A DNA stretch of 49,543 bases from NCBI GenBank assembly GCA_003989065.1, contig RXIW01000020.1, positions 1 through 49,543 on the forward strand. The letters run 5' to 3'. The stretch's first letter is position 1. Every line of letters begins with the position of its first letter. Shown here in pieces: positions 1 through 8,743 of the stretch. Source of the stretch: Candidatus Competibacteraceae bacterium (GTDB lineage: Bacteria; Pseudomonadota; Gammaproteobacteria; Competibacterales; Competibacteraceae). Under the pieces are notes generated by a model that did not search any database, had not been told where the DNA came from, and was given only the letters and a program-made list of their open reading frames with translations. The translations under genes and the position numbers were made by a program.

Positions 1-2
1 GT

Positions 3-62
3 CTGGGCCTCTACGATAATGCCCTTAACTTCGACCAACTGCTGGCCTACCAAGGACTCTAG
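3..62 (+). CDS. C-terminal tail of an unidentified ORF entering from the left edge
   Basis: Reading the plus strand from base 3 gives an open frame ending LYDNALNFDQLLAYQGL and a TAG stop at 60-62. It has no start inside the window. The tail reads like real protein rather than random sequence and would be the 3' end of a gene lying outside. It overlaps the end of the minus-strand secreted-protein gene tail to tail, which is what a mobile element inserted into that gene could produce. I cannot name the family from 19 residues. Confidence 0.3.
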   Translation: MGLYDNALNFDQLLAYQGL

Positions 63-807
63 CGTTGAACAGCCCTGGATGATTATTATCTCCTGTATAA
101 CCAGCCCAAGCATAGGTAAATACGCGGCCATTCAAATCAATGGTTGAATTTGGATCGCTTGAACGCACTGTGACATCCCAGGCAGCAGCGCTATTGTTAC
201 TAACCGCAGGAGGATCGATTGCTCCATTTGGATTACCACCACTATCTCCAACCGAAAAAACAACACCATAGATTCCGGTAGATGGCGCTTGGTAGAAACA
301 TGGGATATAGCCTGCTGTATTATTTGAGCCAATGACACTCTGAGGCCCAGCCAGTTCTTTAGCCCGAGTGTTTATTAATCCATTCGTTTCTTCTGAACAA
401 CGAAAATCTGCTGTTGCAGGTACGGTTTCGTCACCAGTTACTCCAAAGTTTCGAGGACTATTTTGAGAATCATATGGATTATATATACTAATAACCCCTT
501 TGCCATCAGCAGTTCGGTTGCTCGATCCAACCAGAATGTATTCATTCGCTTCAGCATAGACATAAATAAAGGTTAGCCGATTAACTCTGTTGACATATCT
601 ATTGCCAGGCTGAATATCCAGATTGGCTCGGCAACCTTGGCCTGATCCGGTGCCGCAAGTGGTCGGATAACTTGCTGGATACAACGACCGACTGCCTTCC
701 GCCTGAGCAGTTGGCGAAGTCAATATATTGAACAGTACAATAATTAAGCCCGCAAGAAAAAAACAAAACCCACGCCAGCGTATCGCAACAGAATATCGGT
801 CTAACAT
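25..807 (-). CDS. Secreted protein with signal peptide, probably truncated at its 3' end
   Basis: 260 residues. The N-terminus has a positively charged stretch, a hydrophobic core (FFLAGLIIVLFNILTS) and an AQA-type cleavage site near residue 36, so export is likely. The mature part is rich in Asn, Gly, Ser and Thr, with a few cysteines and a motif TYAWAGYTGDNNHPGLFN near the end. This composition is usual for N-terminal parts of large surface proteins. The last dozen residues (RVLGRPAVGRS) change character, and an opposing ORF stops at 60-62. I infer the gene continued further before an insertion or frameshift and that this is its 5' remnant. No enzyme motif is visible. The gene is AT-richer than most of the window. 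Confidence 0.6.
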   Translation of the reverse strand: MLDRYSVAIRWRGFCFFLAGLIIVLFNILTSPTAQAEGSRSLYPASYPTTCGTGSGQGCRANLDIQPGNRYVNRVNRLTFIYVYAEANEYILVGSSNRTADGKGVISIYNPYDSQNSPRNFGVTGDETVPATADFRCSEETNGLINTRAKELAGPQSVIGSNNTAGYIPCFYQAPSTGIYGVVFSVGDSGGNPNGAIDPPAVSNNSAAAWDVTVRSSDPNSTIDLNGRVFTYAWAGYTGDNNHPGLFNARVLGRPAVGRS

Positions 808-1289
808 ATTTCTATGTACCTTAATTTAGAGAATTACTTTCGTTGATTGCCCAAACAACTCTTAATACAGATCGATGTTGATCTCTTACTTCGATACCAA
901 AGAGCTTGCTTTTATTTCCCCCAACACTCAATGACTCCCCAAAGCCATGCCGGAAGAGTATGCAATAAAATTGCATTACAAATCAATTATTTTACATTGA
1001 AATAATTTGATATAAAAAAGTTACACATGACTACATTAAAAAATAAAATTAATAAAATTAATATATTAAATAATAAAATCAATAAACTAATAGGCTATTG
1101 TACTTTGCTACACGAATAAAAATACGACACCAAAATAGCTTGAATACATGTCTATCGCATTAAAATATTACAGACATATTGCTTCTATACTTGAAATAAG
1201 GAGAGGGATTTTCAACTCGCTGCCACGCCGCATTTTTATCAAAAGCCGACATCCTCGACGGAATAGGCTTTTTTCTACGCGACGAGGAC
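808..1289. other. AT-rich intergenic stretch without a recognisable gene
   Basis: About 480 bases separate the secreted-protein gene from the kinase gene. The centre (about 960-1130) is extremely AT-rich, with repeated AATAAAATTA-like words, in contrast to the GC-rich neighbourhood. No ORF of note lies here. The right end carries a terminator-like hairpin. The stretch upstream of base 807 should contain the promoter of the secreted-protein gene, but no unambiguous pair of promoter boxes could be chosen in such AT-rich DNA. It may be a site of nucleoid-protein binding or an acquired segment. Confidence 0.6.
1241..1274 (-). terminator. Putative terminator downstream of the kinase gene
   Basis: AAAAGCC at 1241-1247 pairs with GGCTTTT at 1266-1272, giving a 7-bp stem flanked by A and T tracts, with an 18-base loop that could fold further. 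It lies 16 bases after the kinase stop codon in the direction of transcription. The long loop makes it moderate evidence only. Confidence 0.45.
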
Positions 1290-2690
1290 CTAACCTGCGC
1301 CTTCTTCCGGCATCCGCTTGAGGAACGCGGTGCGTTCGGCGGCGGTTGGAATATGCTCGGCCAGACGCTGATACAACTCTCGCGGAGTTTGCGCCTTGGT
1401 GGCCGCTTGGCGCACCAACACCTTGGCGATGGGGCCGAGGTGCACCGCCAATTCTTTCCGGGCGGTTTCCAGCAGATTCTGATCGAACGGCCCCAGCGAT
1501 CCGCTCATCTGACTTTGCATCAGTGACGAGCTGGCGTGTGTCCCCATCCCCGTAGCCGTTCCACCCGCCACTGCCCGCATCCGCCGCTGGAACAGCAGAC
1601 GGTCGGACTCGTCGGGAATGGCAGCGGTCAAGGTCTGCACCAATTCCGCCGGGCTACCGACCTGTTGTGCGGCGCGACGCACCATCACCTTCGCCACCGG
1701 TCCCAGCAGTTCGATCAACCATTGTTCAGTCTGAACCAGCATGGCCGGATCCCAACCCGGCAAAGCGCCCGGCGGCGGCTCCGGGGCCCGGATCGGCGCC
1801 ACCCGGATCACCGTCGAACCATTGGCCGCAGTATCCCGCTCCACCAGACGCAGATTCTCCAGGGCCGCGACGAACTCGGCGGCGTCCTGAAAACGCTCGG
1901 CAGGTCGCTTGGCCAAAGCCCTGTCGAACAGCGTCTCCAACTCGGCCGGCAAACTCGGATTCAATACCGTCGCCCGCCGTGGCGGCTCGTTCAACACCTG
2001 ATACATCAAATCGCCGGCGCTGCGCCCAGTATAGGGCCGGACCCCCGTCAGCAGTTCGAACAGCACCACACCAGCCGCGTAGAGATCGGCCCGCCGATCG
2101 GCCTCCCGTCCGCCGAACTGCTCCGGGGCCATGTAACTGGGAGTGCCGACCGTCATGCCATACTGGGTTATCCCTTCCGTACTCTCCATCCGGGCGATGC
2201 CGAAATCGGTCACCTTCACCTGGCCATCCGCCAGCAGAATGATATTGCCAGGCTTGACGTCTCGATGAATCACCCCGCTAGCGTGGGCGTGACCCAGCGC
2301 GTGGAGCACCTGCACGATGACCGCCACGGCGTTGGTCAACGGCATCGGCTGGCGTTCCTTGAGATACTCGCGCAATTCGCGGCCCTGCACGTATTCCATG
2401 ACGATATAGGGCACGCCATCCTGCTCACCGTACTCGAACACGGTCACGATGTTGGGATGCAGACAGCGCCCGGCGGCGCGCACTTCGCGCCGGAACCGCT
2501 CCAGCCATTCGGCTCCGTCCGTGCCCTCCAGCAAGCGACGGTGGATGGTCTTGAGCGCAACCCGGCGATCGATCCCTTCATCGTGGGCCAGATAGACCAT
2601 ACCCATGGCGCCGCGACCGATGACGCCGTCGACCCGATAGCGACCGATACGAGGCGGCCATGCACCGCTGTTATCGCCGCTGTCGCTCAT
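1290..2690 (-). CDS. Hanks-type Ser/Thr protein kinase with two C-terminal repeat domains
   Basis: 466 residues. All kinase signatures are intact: glycine loop GRGAMGMVYLA (about 25-35), ATP lysine K47 in VALK, catalytic loop HRDVKPGN with D144, DFG at 162-164, and the GTPSYMAPEQ activation segment. It should phosphorylate Ser/Thr of unknown targets. After a linker, two copies of a domain of about 55 residues follow (near 325-375 and 410-460), both of the form LGPxAKVxVRxAA...L...IPxxxxRxxFxxRM, matching the DUF8082-type tail found on such kinases. No membrane segment is present, so it is probably cytosolic. The ATG lies one base after the stop of the upstream heme-sensor gene (TGAcATG), so the two are translationally coupled. 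Confidence 0.92.
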   Translation of the reverse strand: MSDSGDNSGAWPPRIGRYRVDGVIGRGAMGMVYLAHDEGIDRRVALKTIHRRLLEGTDGAEWLERFRREVRAAGRCLHPNIVTVFEYGEQDGVPYIVMEYVQGRELREYLKERQPMPLTNAVAVIVQVLHALGHAHASGVIHRDVKPGNIILLADGQVKVTDFGIARMESTEGITQYGMTVGTPSYMAPEQFGGREADRRADLYAAGVVLFELLTGVRPYTGRSAGDLMYQVLNEPPRRATVLNPSLPAELETLFDRALAKRPAERFQDAAEFVAALENLRLVERDTAANGSTVIRVAPIRAPEPPPGALPGWDPAMLVQTEQWLIELLGPVAKVMVRRAAQQVGSPAELVQTLTAAIPDESDRLLFQRRMRAVAGGTATGMGTHASSSLMQSQMSGSLGPFDQNLLETARKELAVHLGPIAKVLVRQAATKAQTPRELYQRLAEHIPTAAERTAFLKRMPEEGAG

Positions 2691-2691
2691 G

Positions 2692-3564
2692 TCATTCGCC
2701 CAGCATCTTCATGGCGTTCTCCAGGCTTAGTCGCATGCGGTTGAACGACTGCGACAGCGAGGAGATTTCGTCCTTGCCGGCGCGCACGTACTCCGGCACG
2801 TCCGGCTTGCCCATGCTGACATCGGTGGCGATCGAGGCCATCTTGACCACTGGCCGGATCACCACGAAGTGCAACAGGATATTGAGCAGCACCAGCAACA
2901 GCAGAAACACCCCGCCCAACAGCATCATGAAGGTGGTGAAAGTCTGCCTGGCCCGTTCCAGCGGCAGAGACATCGGCACCGTGACCACCTGCGCGCCGAC
3001 GATTTCCCCCAATTTCCAACCGAAGCCGTTGTTGACGCCGTAAATGTCGGTCATGGTCTTGGGCGCATCCTCGATCTTGCCGTGACAGGTTAGACAGCCC
3101 TCGTCGTAAATACCCAGCGGCCGCGCCAGATTGAGCATCCGTCCGGTCGGCGTGTCGCGCTCCACGGTCAGTTCCTTGTGATCGGGATTGTTGCGGAATT
3201 CGCGGATGATGTCCGCCTCCCAGTCGCTGGCCCGATCGTTGGGATTGGTCGGATTGAGCACCGCTTCCTTGTAAGTGTACTCGGGGAACTTGGCCCGCAA
3301 CGCCTTGAACTGCTGGGTTGCGGCATAGGCCGACACCGTCTGAGGCAGGAACTGGCGTTTCATCTGCAGGGTCAACAGCGGCTTGACGTGTTCAGCGGTG
3401 TAGGCGCGCGCGCCCAGCGCGCTCTCGATCATGATCCGAGCGTTCTGCAGGACTTCCTCGCGCGCATTCTGCTTGAGCATCTGATCGGATAGATACGCTG
3501 CCAACGCCAGGCCGATCGCGAAAGCCAGCAGCAGCACCAGATTGAATTTCATGCGCAAACCCAT
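2692..3564 (-). CDS. Membrane-anchored c-type heme sensor (Tll0287-like/DUF3365) with HAMP domain
   Basis: 290 residues. One N-terminal membrane segment (about 7-25) is followed by an exported domain carrying CLTCH near residue 157, a CxxCH site for covalent heme c. A second membrane helix (about 213-238) leads to a cytoplasmic HAMP region (VVIRPVVKMASIATDVSMGK) that ends without an output module. This layout is known for Tll0287-like sensor domains. The missing output domain, and the kinase starting one base downstream, suggest that it signals through the kinase; that is inference. The ATG start has GAGGAG seven bases upstream. The likely ligand or signal (redox state, NO, CO or O2) is not readable from sequence. 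Confidence 0.85.
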   Translation of the reverse strand: MGLRMKFNLVLLLAFAIGLALAAYLSDQMLKQNAREEVLQNARIMIESALGARAYTAEHVKPLLTLQMKRQFLPQTVSAYAATQQFKALRAKFPEYTYKEAVLNPTNPNDRASDWEADIIREFRNNPDHKELTVERDTPTGRMLNLARPLGIYDEGCLTCHGKIEDAPKTMTDIYGVNNGFGWKLGEIVGAQVVTVPMSLPLERARQTFTTFMMLLGGVFLLLLVLLNILLHFVVIRPVVKMASIATDVSMGKPDVPEYVRAGKDEISSLSQSFNRMRLSLENAMKMLGE

Positions 3565-3600
3565 GGGCGAACTCCTCGGATTCGGTAAGCGGCAGATCGG

Positions 3601-4158
3601 TCAGTTGGACGACGGGGCAGCGCCAGCCGGAGACTGACAGTTGCGGTTCAGATTGTCGTAAGCCTTGCTGAACCCGACCAGACTGAATGGGACCGAAAAG
3701 GACTGGGTAGCAGGCCAAGTCGGCCAGAAGCGCACGTAAAGCGTAGCCTGCCGACCCGCACGTAATTTTTCCACCAGATCGGGCACATCCTGCTCGAACA
3801 GCAAGGTCATGTTCTTGGCGGCCAGCTTGTCGCTGCGAAACGGCGGTTCCTTGTCGATCACCAGTTGCAGATCGGCGAACGATGGGTCGATCTCCGATTC
3901 GGTCACGGCCAGCAGGCGGCTGCCGTTGAACACCAGGGTGACGGGCGTCGTATCGTAGCCATCCGAAGTGTTCTGGGTTTCGCTGACCAGCAAACAGCGC
4001 GATTGACGCGTGACCGGATCGGGCTTGATGGCCGCCATCCAGGCTGAAGGCGCGGCATCGGCCACGACAGCGGTGATCAGCAGTCCGCCCGCCAGCCACC
4101 GCCGCCAGCCGGTCTTGCCTAACCAGCGTCTTGGGTATTGTTGTCGATCGACCCACAC
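3601..4158 (-). CDS. Exported protein, IalB-like (invasion-associated locus B superfamily), tentative
   Basis: 185 residues starting at a GTG. A signal-peptide-like segment (WLAGGLLITAVVADA) precedes a globular domain with two cysteines (one near 55, one near 175). The C-terminal part has LRAG followed by SVPFSLVGFSKAYDNL, resembling the end of IalB-family periplasmic proteins, where a basic linker leads to an SLKGFxxAY motif. It is the first gene of the minus-strand run ending in the kinase, 36 bases before the heme sensor. A periplasmic partner of the sensor is a reasonable guess but unproven. Confidence 0.6.
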   Translation of the reverse strand: MWVDRQQYPRRWLGKTGWRRWLAGGLLITAVVADAAPSAWMAAIKPDPVTRQSRCLLVSETQNTSDGYDTTPVTLVFNGSRLLAVTESEIDPSFADLQLVIDKEPPFRSDKLAAKNMTLLFEQDVPDLVEKLRAGRQATLYVRFWPTWPATQSFSVPFSLVGFSKAYDNLNRNCQSPAGAAPSSN

Positions 4159-4288
4159 GATATTAGTCCCCCGTTTCGATGGCCCTCATTCGGACTCGCC
4201 CTCGCTGTTCCGTCCTTCTTCCCGGCTCCGCACCTCGGGCGTTCGGTGTATAGTAGGAGCTTAGACAATCACTTCAGGGCGCACCACG

Positions 4289-4540
4289 ATGATCCTAACC
4301 GATATCGACGCTTCCGCCAGTATTCTGGCCCAAGTCGACGCCGGACCATGCCAGTTGCGCTTGCGCTGGATGGCGGCGGGACGCGCGCCGGTACTGGTGG
4401 ACGAGATCGGCACGGTGTTTCAGCCCTGGGAAGTGGAACTGCTGCGTTGGCCACCCGAGATCGAAACGGCCTTGCAGCGCAGTGGCTATCTCCCCGTCCA
4501 GCCCCTGGACATGGCGCTGTGGTGCAATTGCGCCGACTGA
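4289..4540 (+). CDS. Small conserved-looking protein of unknown function
   Basis: 83 residues, soluble, with a beta-rich look (CQLRLRWMAAGRAPVLVDEIG), tryptophans around VFQPWEVELLRW, and a C-terminal ALWCNCAD with a CxC pair. Codon use matches the neighbours. It starts 130 bases from the divergent GTG of the IalB-like gene; a TATAGT at 4249-4254 could serve as its -10 box but has no good -35. The DedA gene follows after 82 bases. I do not recognise the family. Confidence 0.55.
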   Translation: MILTDIDASASILAQVDAGPCQLRLRWMAAGRAPVLVDEIGTVFQPWEVELLRWPPEIETALQRSGYLPVQPLDMALWCNCAD

Positions 4541-4622
4541 TGCGTTTCAAGATTCGCGCCAAGTCCGATAGAGCGCCCCGCCTCCCGCCGATTCCACCGT
4601 CCAACCACCGTCGATTCCCAAC

Positions 4623-5276
4623 ATGGATTTCCTCTCCGATCTATTCTCGCTGTTTCTGCATCTCGATCGTCATCTGGCCGAACTGGCCGGACAATACGGC
4701 AGCTGGATCTACGGCATCCTGTTTCTGATCGTATTCTGCGAAACCGGGCTGGTGGTGACGCCGTTTCTGCCCGGCGACTCGCTGCTGTTCGCCGCCGGCT
4801 CGCTGGCCGCCATCGGCTCGATGAACATCCACCTGCTGTTCCTGTTGATGGCGACCGCTGCCATCCTCGGCAACACCGTCAATTACACCGTCGGTCGCCT
4901 TCTGGGCGAAAAAGCCTTCACCCCCAACGCCCGCATTCTGAAACAGGATTACCTGCACCGCACCCACCGCTTCTTCGAACGCCATGGCGGCAAGACCATC
5001 GTCATCACCCGCTTCGTGCCGCTGGTCCGCACCTTTGCGCCCTTCGTGGCCGGCGCGGGCGGCATGAGCTACGGCCGCTTCCAGGCTTACAACGTGGCCG
5101 GCGGCATCGTCTGGACCGCCTCATTCCTGTATGGCGGCTATTTCTTCGGCAACCTGCCTGTCGTCAAGCAGAACTTTTCCCTGGTCATCCTGGCCATCAT
5201 CGTGCTCTCGCTCATGCCCGGCGTCATCGAATACTGGCGTCATCGCCGGGCTGGCTCCGATGCGGCAGCCCCATAG
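4623..5276 (+). CDS. dedA: DedA-family inner membrane protein (VTT domain)
   Basis: 217 residues, very similar along its length to E. coli DedA. The hallmark [21 protein letters not shown] (about 40-60) carries the acidic residues Glu and Asp that the family needs, and [19 protein letters not shown] (about 130-150) carries the conserved arginines. Several hydrophobic segments include re-entrant loops. DedA proteins are polytopic membrane proteins required for proton-motive-force and lipid homeostasis; members scramble or flip undecaprenyl phosphate or phospholipids. It lies upstream of gltA but probably has its own transcript, since a promoter-like sequence follows it. Confidence 0.93.
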   Translation: MDFLSDLFSLFLHLDRHLAELAGQYGSWIYGILFLIVFCETGLVVTPFLPGDSLLFAAGSLAAIGSMNIHLLFLLMATAAILGNTVNYTVGRLLGEKAFTPNARILKQDYLHRTHRFFERHGGKTIVITRFVPLVRTFAPFVAGAGGMSYGRFQAYNVAGGIVWTASFLYGGYFFGNLPVVKQNFSLVILAIIVLSLMPGVIEYWRHRRAGSDAAAP

Positions 5277-5304
5277 TTTGCAAGCTCCATCGGCAGGGTA
5301 TAAT
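5277..5304 (+). promoter_or_regulatory. Putative sigma-70 promoter of gltA
   Basis: A perfect TATAAT at 5299-5304 is preceded by TTTGCA at 5277-5282 (16-base spacer). It begins directly behind the dedA stop codon. A transcript would start near 5311 and leave a leader of about 135 bases before gltA. No other gene lies in that leader. Confidence 0.5.
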
Positions 5305-5447
5305 CGGCCGGCATGACGACGACGGCCACCCCGTCAGGGCAGCGCGCAACCGCGCCGGTCGCCATCCGACCGGGCGAATCCGCGCCGCTGCCATACCAGA
5401 ACCACGCAATGATCACCCACTGCACTTAGACCAACGGAGCCTAAGCT

Positions 5448-6737
5448 ATGAGCCACACCTGTCGCATCGAACTGGATGGAAAATCCTACGATTTTCCGAC
5501 CGTAGAGGGAGCTGAAAACGAACTGGCAGTCGATATCAGCAACTTCCGCGACCGCACCGGCTACATCACGCTGGACGACGGTTACGGCAATACCGGCTCC
5601 TGCACCTCCGCCGTCACCTACATCGATGGCGACAAGGGCATCTTGCGTTATCGCGGCATCCCCATCGAGCAGCTGGCCCAGCACAGCTCCTTCGTGGAAA
5701 CGGCCTGGCTGGTCATCTGGGGTCGCCTGCCCACCGAAGATGAACTGGAACGCTTCAGCCGCCGGCTCACCATGAACCAGATGATGCACGAGAGCCTGCG
5801 CAGTCACTTCGAAGGTTTCCCGCCCAACGCCCACCCGATGGCCATCCTGTCGGCGATGATCAACGCCATGGGCTGCTACGAACCGGAGATGATGGAGATC
5901 GAAGACGAGACCACCATGGAAAGGGCGGCCGCCCGGATCATCTCCAAAGTCCGCACCATCGCGGCTGCCAGCTACAAGATGTCCATTGGCCAGCCGTTGA
6001 TGTATCCGCATCCAGAGTACAAATATTGCGAGAACTTCCTGCACATGATGTTCTCGATCCCCTATCGCGAATATTGGCCGGCGCCGGAAGTCAGCCGCGC
6101 GCTCAACCTATTCCTGATCCTGCACGCCGATCACGAGCAGAACTGCTCGACCAGCACGGTGCGCATGGTCGCCTCCAGCCAAGCCAACATGTTCGCCAGC
6201 TGTTCGGCCGGGGTGTGCGCATTGTGGGGACCGCTGCACGGCGGCGCCAACGTCGCAGTGATCGAGATGCTGGAATTCATCCATCAATCCGGCATGAAGG
6301 TCTCGGAATACGTCGATCGGGTGAAGAAGAAGGACACCAAGCTGCGGCTGATGGGCTTCGGCCATCGGGTCTACAAGAATTTCGACCCTCGCTCCAAGAT
6401 CCTCAAGGACGCTGCCGACAAGATGCTGGAGCGCCTGCACATCAGCGATCCGTTGTTGGACATCGCGCTGCAGATGGAAGACGCCGCCCTTCACGACCCC
6501 TACTTCATCGAACGCAAGCTCTACCCGAACGTGGACTTCTACAGCGGCATCATGCTGCGGGCGATGGGCATTCCGCTGAATATGTTCACGGTTATGTTCG
6601 CCATGGGTCGTATCCCCGGCTGGATCGCCAACTGGAAGGAAATCCACGACAATCCCAAGTCGCGCATCTACCGGCCGCGGCAGATCTACACCGGCAACAC
6701 CATCCAGGACTACGTGCCGATGGATCAGCGGAAATAA
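5448..6737 (+). CDS. gltA: Citrate synthase (type II, hexamer class)
   Basis: 429 residues, the usual length of gram-negative hexameric citrate synthases. It condenses oxaloacetate and acetyl-CoA to citrate, the entry step of the TCA cycle. The catalytic residues stand in their motifs: His in GPLHGGAN (about 265), His in [14 protein letters not shown] (about 305) and Asp in YPNVDFYSG (about 362). The N-terminal domain characteristic of the allosteric, NADH-sensitive type is present. The ATG has GGAG eight bases upstream. It appears monocistronic, with a strong hairpin after the stop codon. Confidence 0.97.
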   Translation: MSHTCRIELDGKSYDFPTVEGAENELAVDISNFRDRTGYITLDDGYGNTGSCTSAVTYIDGDKGILRYRGIPIEQLAQHSSFVETAWLVIWGRLPTEDELERFSRRLTMNQMMHESLRSHFEGFPPNAHPMAILSAMINAMGCYEPEMMEIEDETTMERAAARIISKVRTIAAASYKMSIGQPLMYPHPEYKYCENFLHMMFSIPYREYWPAPEVSRALNLFLILHADHEQNCSTSTVRMVASSQANMFASCSAGVCALWGPLHGGANVAVIEMLEFIHQSGMKVSEYVDRVKKKDTKLRLMGFGHRVYKNFDPRSKILKDAADKMLERLHISDPLLDIALQMEDAALHDPYFIERKLYPNVDFYSGIMLRAMGIPLNMFTVMFAMGRIPGWIANWKEIHDNPKSRIYRPRQIYTGNTIQDYVPMDQRK

Positions 6738-6759
6738 GCACCGCTGCGTTTTGAACGAC

Positions 6760-6807
6760 CGCTCGCGGCAAGCCCGATCGCATGCAAGGCGATGCGGGCC
6801 GCGAGCG
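6760..6807. terminator. Strong hairpin between convergent gltA and antiporter genes
   Basis: CGCTCGCGG at 6760-6768 pairs perfectly with CCGCGAGCG at 6799-6807. Inside, CCCG/ATCGC at 6772-6780 pairs with GCGAT/CGGG at 6789-6798 with one bulged base, leaving a short loop. The combined stem is about 18 bp. It lies between two converging genes and probably acts as a bidirectional terminator or RNA 3'-end stabiliser; no U-tract follows on either strand. Confidence 0.65.
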
Positions 6808-6817
6808 ACTCGGCGGC

Positions 6818-8632
6818 TCAGGCTTGGCCGCCGTTGGCGCCCCGACCGTTATCCGTATGCGGCGTCAGGCTGATCAAGGTCCAGCCAGGCAAAGGCTGCA
6901 CCGACTCCCCGGTCGAGAACACCCGTAACGCGCCTTTGGGATCGAGCGCGAACAAGGGAATGGCTCGGTCGCCCCATTTGTCGCGGAACGCCGTGAAATC
7001 GAAATTGGCGGTCAACGGCGTCACCCGAAGAGTATCGCCCTGATCCAGTCTGGCCTGTAGGCTATCCAAGGTCGTCTGCTCGCCGAACAGCCGCGGAATG
7101 CGATAGGACGGGATCATTCGGGCGCGATTGGTGCTGTCGCGCTCTTCATCCAAGCGCAAAGTATAGACCCGATGAGCGCCGAACAGCGGCCGGTAGTACA
7201 ACCCCGCCAAGGTATTGCGCTCGGACCAGCGCGACATCGCCAGCAGCATCCCGACACCGGTCAAATCTAGATAAGTGTCGGCGTGCTCGGACAGCACGTT
7301 GCCATGGTAGACCGGAATGCCGGCCATGCGGGCGATACGGATGTTTTCCCAGATCGGATCGGCCAGGATCACCGGGACATCGCGCTCACGCAAGGTCTTG
7401 GCAACCGCGCGCGCCACTGGGTTGCCGCCCACGATCAAGACACCTCGCGGCGGCGGCGCAGCCACACCCAGCCGACGGACCACGGCCTTGGCGGTTAGAC
7501 TCTGCAGCGTCACGGTAACCACGATGACCAGAAAGGTCAGGGCGGCCAGTGTCGGAGCCTGAGTATAACCCAGCCGCTCCAGTTGCAACGCGAACAGGGC
7601 CGACACGGCGGCGGCCACGATCCCGCGTGGAGCGATCCAGGCCAGCGCCGCCTTGCGTCGCCAGTCCAGCTTGGAACTCGCCGTGGCCAGCCAGACAGCG
7701 GCCGGTCGGGCTACGAACAGGATGACCAGCAAAACCCCGATCGTGCCCCACCCCAGGTCGGCGAACGAGCGCAGATCGATTCGAGCCGCCAATACGATGA
7801 ACAGCACCGAGATCAGCAGCAAGGCCAGGGTTTCCTTGAAATCGAGGATATCGTCGATGACAAGGTTGCGGCTATTGGCCAGCCACAGCCCCATGACCGT
7901 CACCGCCAGCAGGCCCGATTCGGCGGCGAGCGCATTGGACAGGGTGAACACGCTCAAGACCAGCGCCAAGCTGGCGACTCGATGGAGATAGTCGGGCAGC
8001 CATTGGCGGCGGAGCAGCAGCGTCAACATCCAGGCCCCGGCCCAACCGAACAGAGCACCGGCGATCACGGTTGCGCCAAACATCAGAACGGTATGCTGAT
8101 ACTGCTCGGAAAGCGTGAACTCGAACACCAGCACCGCCAGCAATGCGCCGAGCGGATCGATCAGAATGCCTTCCCAGCGCAGGATATTGGCCACTTCGCG
8201 CTCGGGACGCACGCTGCGCAACAGCGGAACCACGACGGTGGGACCGGTCACCGAGACCAGCGCGCCGAATAGCAGCGCCAGACTCCAGGGCAGATCGGTG
8301 AAGAAGCGGGTCGCCAGCGCGATGATCAACCAGTTGACCAGCGCACCGAAGGTGACGAGATTGCGCACGACCCGGACCTGACTGCGAATTTCCGCCACCC
8401 GCAGGGTCAACGCACCCTCGAACAGGATGACCGCCACACCCAGCGACACCATTGGGAACAGCAACTGGCCGAACAGCGCATCGGGATCCAGCCAGCCGGT
8501 GATCGGTCCTGCCAACAAGCCTATCGCCAACAGCGGCAAGATCGCTGGCAGATGCGTCCACCAGGCCAGCCATTGCGCACCGATGCCGATCAATAGGATG
8601 ACAGCCAGCATCAGCGGGATGGTGTCGTGCAT
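6818..8632 (-). CDS. CPA1-type Na+(K+)/H+ antiporter with C-terminal RCK (TrkA-N) domain
   Basis: 604 residues. The first 390 or so form a dozen membrane helices of the Na_H_Exchanger fold, with the GALVSVTGPTVVVPLLR stretch (about 142-158) and the acidic EGILIDPLGA motif (about 172) that lines the ion path in this family. From about 400, LIVGGNPVARAVAKTLRERD begins a nucleotide-binding RCK domain, followed by an RCK-C-like tail. Such proteins exchange Na+ or K+ for H+ and are gated by NAD(H) or nucleotides through the RCK part. The substrate cannot be told from sequence. It is a single-gene unit converging on gltA. Confidence 0.9.
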   Translation of the reverse strand: MHDTIPLMLAVILLIGIGAQWLAWWTHLPAILPLLAIGLLAGPITGWLDPDALFGQLLFPMVSLGVAVILFEGALTLRVAEIRSQVRVVRNLVTFGALVNWLIIALATRFFTDLPWSLALLFGALVSVTGPTVVVPLLRSVRPEREVANILRWEGILIDPLGALLAVLVFEFTLSEQYQHTVLMFGATVIAGALFGWAGAWMLTLLLRRQWLPDYLHRVASLALVLSVFTLSNALAAESGLLAVTVMGLWLANSRNLVIDDILDFKETLALLLISVLFIVLAARIDLRSFADLGWGTIGVLLVILFVARPAAVWLATASSKLDWRRKAALAWIAPRGIVAAAVSALFALQLERLGYTQAPTLAALTFLVIVVTVTLQSLTAKAVVRRLGVAAPPPRGVLIVGGNPVARAVAKTLRERDVPVILADPIWENIRIARMAGIPVYHGNVLSEHADTYLDLTGVGMLLAMSRWSERNTLAGLYYRPLFGAHRVYTLRLDEERDSTNRARMIPSYRIPRLFGEQTTLDSLQARLDQGDTLRVTPLTANFDFTAFRDKWGDRAIPLFALDPKGALRVFSTGESVQPLPGWTLISLTPHTDNGRGANGGQA

Positions 8633-8743
8633 AACAAGCCTCCGGAAAGGTGGCCAGCGACCTGGATCAGGTGCAGGATGGGCGCGGGAGCGAGGCGGGA
8701 GACCGTTCGGAACAGGCGCGAAGATGGATCAGGCTGGGCGGGG

